Shown here one piece after another: positions 1-4,518 of a stretch of 5,616 nucleotides of DNA. The notes beneath the pieces are model-generated. The model saw only the letters and a program-made list of their open reading frames with translations. It was not told the origin of the DNA and did not search any database. The position numbers and the translations under genes are program-made. Source of the DNA: an uncultured Clostridia bacterium. GTDB lineage: Bacteria > Bacillota > Clostridia > Oscillospirales > Ruminococcaceae. Positions within the stretch are counted from its first letter, which is position 1. Each line of letters opens with the position of its first letter. The stretch spans positions 1 through 5,616 of the forward strand of contig CANQZS010000123.1 of NCBI GenBank assembly GCA_947628385.1, written 5' to 3'.

Positions 1-297
1 ACCATATACATTCTTGACGAGCCTACGACGGGACTTCACACAGCGGACGTCCACAAGCTTATAGAGGTGCTGCAAAAGCTTGTTGACGCGGGAAACACGG
101 TGCTTGTCATTGAACACAATCTTGATATTATCAAATGTGCCGATCACATAATTGATCTTGGACCGGAGGGCGGCGCAGGAGGAGGAACGCTTGTAAAGTG
201 CGGCACTCCGGAGGAAATAGCCGCGTGCAAGGCGTCCTACACCGGACAATATCTTAAAAAGATGCTTTCATCTGCAAAAAGGAAGTCAAAAAAATAG
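1..297 (+). CDS. uvrA: UvrA, excinuclease ABC subunit A (C-terminal 98 residues; 5' part outside the window)
   Basis: UvrA is the damage-recognition ATPase of UvrABC nucleotide excision repair; it acts as a dimer in the cytoplasm and loads UvrB at lesions. The frame is open from base 1 and ends in TAG at 295-297. The visible part begins TIYILDEPTTGLH, the Walker B strand plus D-loop of the second ABC ATPase domain. It continues with VIEHNLDIIKCADHIIDLGP, where the His of EHN is the switch histidine, and then GPEGGAGGG, the glycine-rich segment typical of UvrA. The GTPEEIA and YTGQYLKK segments and a lysine-rich tail also fit UvrA C-termini. UvrA is usually about 940 residues, so roughly nine tenths lies upstream. 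No internal start should be used: an in-frame GTG at 67 falls inside the ATPase domain. The gene converges on the hisA-type gene, with 31 bp between stop codons. Confidence 0.97.
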   Translation, partial: TIYILDEPTTGLHTADVHKLIEVLQKLVDAGNTVLVIEHNLDIIKCADHIIDLGPEGGAGGGTLVKCGTPEEIAACKASYTGQYLKKMLSSAKRKSKK

Positions 298-303
298 CAC
301 ACA

Positions 304-330
304 AACGGGACGGCATATGACCGTCCCGTT
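304..330. terminator. Hairpin between the convergent uvrA and hisA-type genes, probably a bidirectional terminator
   Basis: AACGGGACGG (304-313) and CCGTCCCGTT (321-330) form a perfect 10-bp stem around a 7-base loop. The position between two facing stop codons argues for a shared terminator. The right arm overlaps the stop codon of the - strand gene (TAA, complement of 329-331). Neither side has a U-tract directly after the stem. On the - strand a run of seven T lies about 9 bases past the stem (complement of 288-294), inside the uvrA tail. On the + strand the following sequence has only scattered T. The stem is seen directly; termination in each direction is inferred. Confidence 0.7.
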
Positions 331-1099
331 ATCTGTATGAACATATTTTATCAAGATCAAGCTTTCCGCCAAATATGTCAAGCGCACTGCCCACAGTGAA
401 ATCAAGCTTCCCCCGTCCGAGTTCTTTAAGAATTTCAATATCGTCATATGAGCCTATGCCGCCTGCATAGGTGACCGTTATGCCGTCTATACCGCCGAGA
501 AATTCCGCAAGAGGTCTTTCCACACCCCTTGCCATGCCCTCAACGTCCACAGCGTGTATAAGGAATTCATCACAGTATTCCGAAAGCATTTCAACGGTTT
601 CACCATCAAGCTTCACATCGGTAAATTTCTGCCAGCGATCGGTAACGATAAAATAATCCTCTCCCCTTTTCCGGCAGGAAAGATCAAGAACAAGATTTTC
701 TCTGCCGACTGCGGAAACAAGCCTTTTCAGGTTTTCAAAATTCACCATTCCGTTCTTGAAAACATAGGAGGTCACAATAACGTGCGAAGCTCCCCTTTTA
801 AGAAAATTTCCGGCATTGTCCGCAGTAATGCCGCCGCCGACCTGTAAGCCGCCTTTGAACGCTTCCAATGCGGAATATGCCTGCCGCAGGTCATCGGCAT
901 AAAATTCTGAACCCGCAGGATTCAATATGATAATATGCCCGCCTGTGATCCCTCGGCTTTTATAAAGCTCCGCATAGAATTCCGCACCCTTTTCGGATAC
1001 AAAATTTTCACGGGCGCGGTCATGCTCGTCCGCAAGACTGCCGCCGACGATCTGCTTTACTTTTCCATTGTGAATATCTATACATGGTCTGAATCTCAT
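329..1099 (-). CDS. hisA: Phosphoribosylformimino-5-aminoimidazole carboxamide ribotide isomerase, eukaryotic (HIS6-like) subtype
   Basis: This enzyme isomerises ProFAR to PRFAR (an Amadori rearrangement), the fourth step of histidine biosynthesis, in the cytoplasm. The 256 residues fit a single TIM barrel. CIDIHNGKVKQIVGG at residues 6-20 carries the first catalytic Asp (D8). LQVGGGI (85-91) is the N-terminal-half phosphate loop. LVLDLSCRK (136-144) carries the presumed second catalytic Asp (D139). YAGGIGS (211-217) and VGSALDIFGG (236-245) form the second phosphate site. The wording of these motifs, with KVKQIVGG, HVIVTS, DLSCRK, EFLIHAVDVEG and SALDIFGG, matches yeast HIS6 and plant HisA rather than standard bacterial HisA. 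The start is the ATG at 1099-1097, because GGAGG (complement of 1107-1111) lies 7 bases upstream and the conserved protein begins there. A longer frame from 1141 would start upstream of the transcript start predicted from the promoter. The gene stands alone, with no other his gene in view. Confidence 0.93.
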   Translation of the reverse strand: MRFRPCIDIHNGKVKQIVGGSLADEHDRARENFVSEKGAEFYAELYKSRGITGGHIIILNPAGSEFYADDLRQAYSALEAFKGGLQVGGGITADNAGNFLKRGASHVIVTSYVFKNGMVNFENLKRLVSAVGRENLVLDLSCRKRGEDYFIVTDRWQKFTDVKLDGETVEMLSEYCDEFLIHAVDVEGMARGVERPLAEFLGGIDGITVTYAGGIGSYDDIEILKELGRGKLDFTVGSALDIFGGKLDLDKICSYR

Positions 1100-1104
1100 T
1101 ATAA

Positions 1105-1112
1105 TTCCTCCG
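1105..1112 (-). promoter_or_regulatory. Ribosome binding site of the hisA-type gene
   Basis: CGGAGGAA on the - strand, with its GGAGG core at the complement of 1107-1111, lies 7 bases before the ATG at 1099. It decides the start in favour of MRFRPCID over an upstream in-frame ATG at 1141. Confidence 0.85.
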
Positions 1113-1156
1113 AAAAGATCATTAATATAATTATACAGCATTTACTGGATCTTTTC
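1112..1156. repeat. 9-bp perfect inverted repeat around the hisA -10 box, possible operator
   Basis: GAAAAGATC (1112-1120) and GATCTTTTC (1148-1156) are exact reverse complements, 27 bp apart and 36 bp centre to centre. One arm covers part of the -35 box and the other lies just after the predicted transcript start, beside the ribosome binding site. Only one arm would be in the mRNA, so a DNA-level operator is more likely than an RNA hairpin. The repeat is seen directly; the regulatory role is inferred and chance is not excluded. Confidence 0.4.
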
Positions 1157-1158
1157 AA
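1130..1158 (-). promoter_or_regulatory. Sigma-A promoter of the hisA-type gene
   Basis: On the - strand, TTGAAA (complement of 1153-1158) and a perfect TATAAT (complement of 1130-1135) are separated by exactly 17 bp. Transcription should start near 1123, giving a leader of about 24 bases that holds the ribosome binding site. The -35 box overlaps one arm of a 9-bp inverted repeat (1112-1120 and 1148-1156), so repressor or activator control is possible. Confidence 0.8.
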
Positions 1159-1175
1159 TAGCATTTGAACGATAC

Positions 1176-1204
1176 TTGACTTTTTTTGCAGGATATGATA
1201 TGAT
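1176..1204 (+). promoter_or_regulatory. Sigma-A promoter with extended -10 for the beta-propeller-like gene
   Basis: TTGACT (1176-1181) and TATGAT (1199-1204) are spaced by 17 bp. A TG at 1196-1197, one base before the -10 box, makes it an extended -10 promoter. Transcription should start near 1211, about 34 bases before the ATG at 1245. It lies back to back with the hisA promoter; the two -35 boxes are 17 bp apart. Confidence 0.8.
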
Positions 1205-1244
1205 TTCATTATGCAAATGACTATATTTGACAAGGAGTCAGGAT

Positions 1245-1931
1245 ATGAAAAATTTCTGGGGATATTACGATAACGGAACGTTCCGCGTAGGCTGCAACGG
1301 CAGTACGGTCTATATTTACGATCAGAACAATACCGAGCTTGCACGGTTCAAGGAGCTTCCTTACGCATACAGAGCGGCTTTCATGCCGGAGAAAAATATA
1401 ATAGCCGTTAAATCCACAGCAGGATACCTCGGATTCTACGATCTTGACTCTCTCAGCCTGATAAAAAAGATCACCGTAACAACAATAGGCGCTCAGGACG
1501 AGGGCTTTTCGTTTTCGCCGGACGGGAAGCTTTTCTACAATATCGAAAAGCCGTATACAAGCACAGCAACCGAGCTGAGCATTTACGAAACGGAAAATTT
1601 CACTAAGGTAAAAAAGCTTTTTTCCGGAAACAGAAAAATCGTACTCAATAATATTGAATTTGACGATGAAAGCGACGCCTGCTTTGTTATCGGATCTATG
1701 AGGACAAATGAAAACAGCGTTTGTGATAACGGCTTTGTGGGATTGCTTGATGAGGAAAACGAATGTATTTCGGATATGATCGAGCTTACGCCTATCGCAT
1801 ACCGTCTGACAGCAACTTATAAAAGCTGGGAACAATCCGGATTTACAAAGAGATCGGCTCAGCTCGAGCATCTTATGGAATATCTAAAAAATATCACTCA
1901 TACTTCTCTGAAAGAAGCCTATTATCATTAA
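1245..1931 (+). CDS. Cytoplasmic beta-propeller-like (WD40/YVTN-type) protein, function unknown
   Basis: I do not recognise a named family for this 228-residue protein. It shows about four propeller-like repeats, each a run of beta strands ending in a turn: roughly residues 12-35 (TVYIYDQNNTELARF), 43-76 (GFYDLDSLSLIKKI), 87-126 (FSFSPDGKLFYN, then SIYETENFTKVKKL) and 134-180. The pattern of 'SPDGK', 'YDLDSLSL' and 'IYETENF' is typical of WD40/YVTN-like folds. Four blades are fewer than in a normal closed propeller, so it may dimerise, be a degenerate remnant, or have blades too divergent to see. The C-terminal 40 residues (RLTATYKSWEQ onward) look helical. There is no signal peptide or membrane segment. 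The start is the ATG at 1245, with AAGGAG at 1232-1237 and 7-base spacing; an in-frame TTG at 1227 lies upstream of that site and is rejected. It appears monocistronic, with its own promoter and terminator. Confidence 0.8.
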   Translation: MKNFWGYYDNGTFRVGCNGSTVYIYDQNNTELARFKELPYAYRAAFMPEKNIIAVKSTAGYLGFYDLDSLSLIKKITVTTIGAQDEGFSFSPDGKLFYNIEKPYTSTATELSIYETENFTKVKKLFSGNRKIVLNNIEFDDESDACFVIGSMRTNENSVCDNGFVGLLDEENECISDMIELTPIAYRLTATYKSWEQSGFTKRSAQLEHLMEYLKNITHTSLKEAYYH

Positions 1932-1940
1932 AACAACATC

Positions 1941-1977
1941 GCTCCATTTTGAAATTCGGAATGGAGCATATTTTTTT
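1941..1977 (+). terminator. Rho-independent terminator after the beta-propeller-like gene
   Basis: GCTCCATT (1941-1948) pairs with AATGGAGC (1960-1967), with two G-T pairs and a G-C pair extending the stem inward. A run of seven T (1971-1977) follows 3 bases after the stem. It lies 9 bases past the stop codon and separates this gene from the sigma-factor unit downstream. Confidence 0.9.
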
Positions 1978-1996
1978 AGAAAAATTTTTTAAAAGC

Positions 1997-2022
1997 TGTA
2001 AGAAACGTGAAATTTTTTCGTC
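1997..2022 (+). promoter_or_regulatory. Candidate ECF-type (autoregulatory) promoter upstream of the sigma gene
   Basis: TGTAAG (1997-2002) and CGTC (2019-2022) are separated by 16 bp. This closely resembles promoters of Bacillus ECF sigma factors (TGaAAC or TGtAAC, 16-17 bp, CGTA or CGTC). The predicted transcript start lies some 25 bases ahead of the sigma gene ATG. No good sigma-A pair is seen in this gap: TTATAT at 2023-2028 could be a -10 but lacks a matching -35. A/T tracts at 1981-1994 and 2010-2018 surround the -35 box. The match is seen directly; recognition by the adjacent sigma factor is inferred. Confidence 0.5.
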
Positions 2023-2055
2023 TTATATAGCAGAACATAAAAAAGGAGGCACACT

Positions 2056-2616
2056 ATGGAGGATATGGAAATAATCGAGCTGTTCATGGCAAGAAACGAA
2101 GATGCCATCGTCCAGTCGGATAAAAAATACGGCGCATACTGCTTTACTATAGCGTACAATATCCTTGCGAATAATGAGGATTCTGCGGAATGTGTCAACG
2201 ATACATGGCTGCACACATGGAACGTTATTCCACCGCAGCACCCCGACCGTCTGAAAATATTTTTTGCCAAGATAACAAGAAATCTTTCAATAGACAGGCT
2301 TAAAAACAAAACCGCTGCCAAGCGCGGAAACGGTGAATTCACAGCCGTTCTTGACGAGCTTGCGGAATGTATTTCCGACGGGAACAGCGTCGATGAGATA
2401 ATAGAGGAAAAGCTGCTTACAGAATCTATAGAGAGATTCCTTTACGAGCTTTCCAAGCGTGACCGTCAGATTTTTCTGAGAAGATATTTTTTTACGGAAT
2501 CGGTAACTGCTATAGCCAAACGGTTCGGGATAAGGGAAAACGCAGTTTACGTATCGCTTCACAGAACAAGAAAAAAATTGCATAAGCATCTCAAAAAGGA
2601 GGGATTCAATGTATGA
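2056..2616 (+). CDS. ECF-type RNA polymerase sigma factor (sigma-70 family)
   Basis: This is a 186-residue alternative sigma factor that would direct RNA polymerase to a small regulon, typically in response to an envelope or extracellular signal. Sigma region 2 spans roughly residues 15-90: YGAYCFTIAYNILANNEDSAECVNDTWLHTWN is the core-binding and -10 part, and FFAKITRNLSIDRLKNKTAAKRG (69-91) is the region 2.4-like helix. After an acidic linker, sigma region 4 (about 122-182) has LSKRDRQIFLRRYFF, the helix-turn-helix VTAIAKRFGIRENAVYVSLHRTRKKL, and a basic end. There is no region 3 or region 1, as expected of an ECF factor. The start ATG has GGAGG (2045-2049) 6 bases upstream. The stop TGA overlaps the ATG of the next gene (ATGA, 2613-2616), so the two are translationally coupled, as is usual for a sigma/anti-sigma pair. 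The ECF subgroup was not determined. Confidence 0.92.
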   Translation: MEDMEIIELFMARNEDAIVQSDKKYGAYCFTIAYNILANNEDSAECVNDTWLHTWNVIPPQHPDRLKIFFAKITRNLSIDRLKNKTAAKRGNGEFTAVLDELAECISDGNSVDEIIEEKLLTESIERFLYELSKRDRQIFLRRYFFTESVTAIAKRFGIRENAVYVSLHRTRKKLHKHLKKEGFNV

Positions 2617-4349
2617 GACCTTTTGATCTTTACAGCGCTATAGGAAATATCAGCAAAGATATTATCGAAGAATCGGATATTATGGAAAAAGAAAAAAATA
2701 ACGGACTTTCCGCTATTGCAAACGAAAAAATATCCTCTCAAAATAAAATACATATCCGTAAACATTCCGGAGCCGTATCAATAGCCGCAACGGCTGCCTG
2801 TATAGCATTAACGGTAATAGGTGTAAATCTTCTGATAAATATTCCCGAAAGCGGTTCGATCGACATTACGTCAATAAAAACAGAGACTGTTCTTACAGAG
2901 GAATTTGCTCCGTCTGCATGGATCGAAGCGGACGATGATACAGATTATAGTCAATTCTTTCAAGGAAATCATTCCAACGGCGTTACATTTGAGATATATG
3001 ATCCTGATTATGCAAGAAATTCAGACAAGTTAGATTATTATACCTTTGACGATAAATATGTAAGAAGCTTGCTGCCGTTTGATGTATCGGAATTTTCATC
3101 TGTAGACGGAAGCTTGCACCTTGACGGCAAAGGCAACCTGAATAATGTATTTATCAATATAAATGATCTTCCCGCAGATCCGGAAAATGCGGAATATCCT
3201 CATTCAAAATATATCAATATTACCGCACAGATGAATGTTGTCAGGATATGTTCAGATGAGGTCTCACCTGTTCAGAGGTATGGCGCAGACGTTTATTATT
3301 ATCGTGAGTCAGATAATATTCTCCATACTGATGTTGTCATAAACGGTATAGGTTACTCTGTGATCTACGGAAATATGTCCTGCGATGAAGCGGGAAAAAT
3401 AATGGATCAGATCATACTGAATGAATTTGATCCGGCTAATTTTGATATTTCAAAAGCCGATAAGCACACTACAGAACATGGCAATATAACTCTTGAGGAA
3501 GCAGAAAAATTTGAAATTTTTAAAAGTCATCTTCCCGTTTCAGGATCTGTACAGGAGTATATGTCGGAATTTTATTGCAATGTATCATATAATTCAAATA
3601 AGAAAAATGACGTTATGACACAGCTTGTACTTAATATTTATTATTATAACGATCAGAGCAGCATAAATATGATCTATCAATACCCGTCCTTTATTCCGAA
3701 TAATGCAGCGGTAATTTCCCCTGTGGGATTATTTAAAAAAGAGGATCTTGTAAAAGCTTTAGGAATTTCCGATAACGAGCCGACAACATTAAACTATTAT
3801 ATTGAATTTAATGACTTTGACATTCTTGTAAATGTCAATAACTTCAATATTGATATGCTTTGGGAAATCATGAAAAGTATACTTCCCACAGATGAGCGCA
3901 TGAGTTCCGCGCAGAATGAAAATGTTCCTGCGGAAGCCGAACCGGCAGCCAATGAAGATATTCCGGACGAAACAGCTCCGCCTGAAACAGAACAGGCGGA
4001 AACGGCTGTAAAAGCTGAAAATGCTGCAAAGAAAAATTTCTACAGCTACAACGAGCCTATTGAAATAAGCGCCGACGAATATGAAAAAATAACATTTATA
4101 TATTCTCCACAGCTTTACAGTATCAAGCCCGAAATGACATATGATGATGTAATTGATCTTCTTGGTGAAACAGTCGATCCTGACGGCGGAGCATATGCAT
4201 TAAGATATATTTATGCTGAGGAGATCCCTTCCGCCGAATATTATGAAGAATATCTGATAGATATATTCTTTCCCACCAAAGATTCCACAGTAGGACAAAA
4301 TGCAAGGCAGCTGTTGAGCAATGCCGTACCCGTAATTGCTCCATACTGA
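2613..4349 (+). CDS. One-pass membrane protein with large outer region, probable anti-sigma factor/sensor
   Basis: The 578 residues begin with about 50 cytoplasmic residues. These include DLYSAIGNISKDIIEESD (5-22), resembling a short N-terminal motif I recall in proteins encoded next to clostridial ECF sigma genes. A basic stretch (KIHIRKH) precedes one membrane helix (about 54-76), so the N-terminus should be inside and the rest outside. Two outer modules of about 118 residues (153-270 and 306-424) share layout and similar ends (VVINGIGYSVIYG..IMDQIIL and YIEFNDFDILVNV..IMKSIL), as in a duplication. A Pro/Glu/Ala-rich linker (435-473) leads to a C-terminal domain with SIKPEMTYDDVIDLLGE (503-519), like the 'GMTyeeV..lLG' motif of SmpA/BLIP-like small domains. 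There is no HxxxCxxC zinc anti-sigma motif. Start: ATG overlapping the sigma stop, with GGAGG at 2598-2602. The anti-sigma role is inferred from coupling and topology. Confidence 0.85.
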   Translation: MRPFDLYSAIGNISKDIIEESDIMEKEKNNGLSAIANEKISSQNKIHIRKHSGAVSIAATAACIALTVIGVNLLINIPESGSIDITSIKTETVLTEEFAPSAWIEADDDTDYSQFFQGNHSNGVTFEIYDPDYARNSDKLDYYTFDDKYVRSLLPFDVSEFSSVDGSLHLDGKGNLNNVFININDLPADPENAEYPHSKYINITAQMNVVRICSDEVSPVQRYGADVYYYRESDNILHTDVVINGIGYSVIYGNMSCDEAGKIMDQIILNEFDPANFDISKADKHTTEHGNITLEEAEKFEIFKSHLPVSGSVQEYMSEFYCNVSYNSNKKNDVMTQLVLNIYYYNDQSSINMIYQYPSFIPNNAAVISPVGLFKKEDLVKALGISDNEPTTLNYYIEFNDFDILVNVNNFNIDMLWEIMKSILPTDERMSSAQNENVPAEAEPAANEDIPDETAPPETEQAETAVKAENAAKKNFYSYNEPIEISADEYEKITFIYSPQLYSIKPEMTYDDVIDLLGETVDPDGGAYALRYIYAEEIPSAEYYEEYLIDIFFPTKDSTVGQNARQLLSNAVPVIAPY

Positions 4350-4518
4350 TAAATTGATAAATAAAGAAAGGACGACGAAACATGAAACTTACTACTCTTT
4401 TCGGAACTTCATTTCCTTAGCACTGCATACTCTCCTCCTTAAATTCCATAAAAAAAAGAAATAAAAGCATGAACAAAAGATAAATATAAATAAACAAATT
4501 CAGAAAGGATCTAAAACT
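4350..4518. other. 169-bp A+T-rich gap between the membrane protein and the secreted protein genes
   Basis: No hairpin terminator follows the stop codon at 4349, so read-through into the secreted-protein gene is possible. A possible 12-codon ORF sits at 4382-4420. CTCCTCCTT (4432-4440) is the complement of a strong Shine-Dalgarno sequence. TATAAA at 4485-4490 could be a -10 box, but no convincing -35 lies 16-18 bp upstream. Ribosome binding sites occur at 4366-4372 and 4503-4509. No tRNA, repeat array or known riboswitch is recognised. Confidence 0.6.
4382..4420 (+). CDS. Possible 12-residue leader peptide or remnant of a gene start
   Basis: The short frame reads MKLTTLFGTSFP and ends in TAG (4418-4420). 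GAAAGGA at 4366-4372 lies 9 bases before the ATG. The same GAAAGGA with the same 9-base spacing precedes the secreted-protein gene at 4519, and both frames begin with MK plus a hydrophobic residue. It could be a leader peptide, the relic of a duplicated or truncated signal-peptide gene, or a chance ORF. Beyond the TAG the frame stays open to a TAA at 4481-4483 without any recognisable domain. Nothing beyond the start signals supports it. Confidence 0.25.
   Translation: MKLTTLFGTSFP

Noticed and set aside
471..847. Two overlapping + strand open frames inside the hisA-type gene
   Set aside because: They are antisense to a clearly conserved enzyme and show no ribosome site or domain.
1100..1141. 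Upstream in-frame extension of the hisA-type gene (14 extra codons)
   Set aside because: The ATG at 1141 lies upstream of the predicted transcript start (about 1123), and a good ribosome site serves the ATG at 1099, where family similarity begins.
1227..1244. TTG start six codons upstream for the propeller-like gene
   Set aside because: The ribosome site AAGGAG (1232-1237) lies inside this extension and is correctly spaced for the ATG at 1245.
1221..1871. 216-codon open frame on the - strand antisense to the propeller-like gene
   Set aside because: It is antisense to a gene with a good promoter, ribosome site and terminator. Its protein is Cys/Arg-rich, without a recognisable domain, and it has no ribosome site of its own.
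4354..4382. TTGATA as a possible -35 box just after the membrane-protein gene
   Set aside because: No -10 box is present 16-18 bp downstream; that stretch reads CGAAAC.
4123..4383. 86-codon open frame on the - strand over the end of the membrane-protein gene
   Set aside because: Its composition looks like an antisense shadow (many His, Arg and Leu), no domain is visible, and it overlaps the conserved C-terminal domain of the + strand gene.
4420..4440. A - strand Shine-Dalgarno-like AAGGAGG followed by an ATG
   Set aside because: The frame is only three codons (ATG CAG TGC) before TAA, so no protein is encoded.
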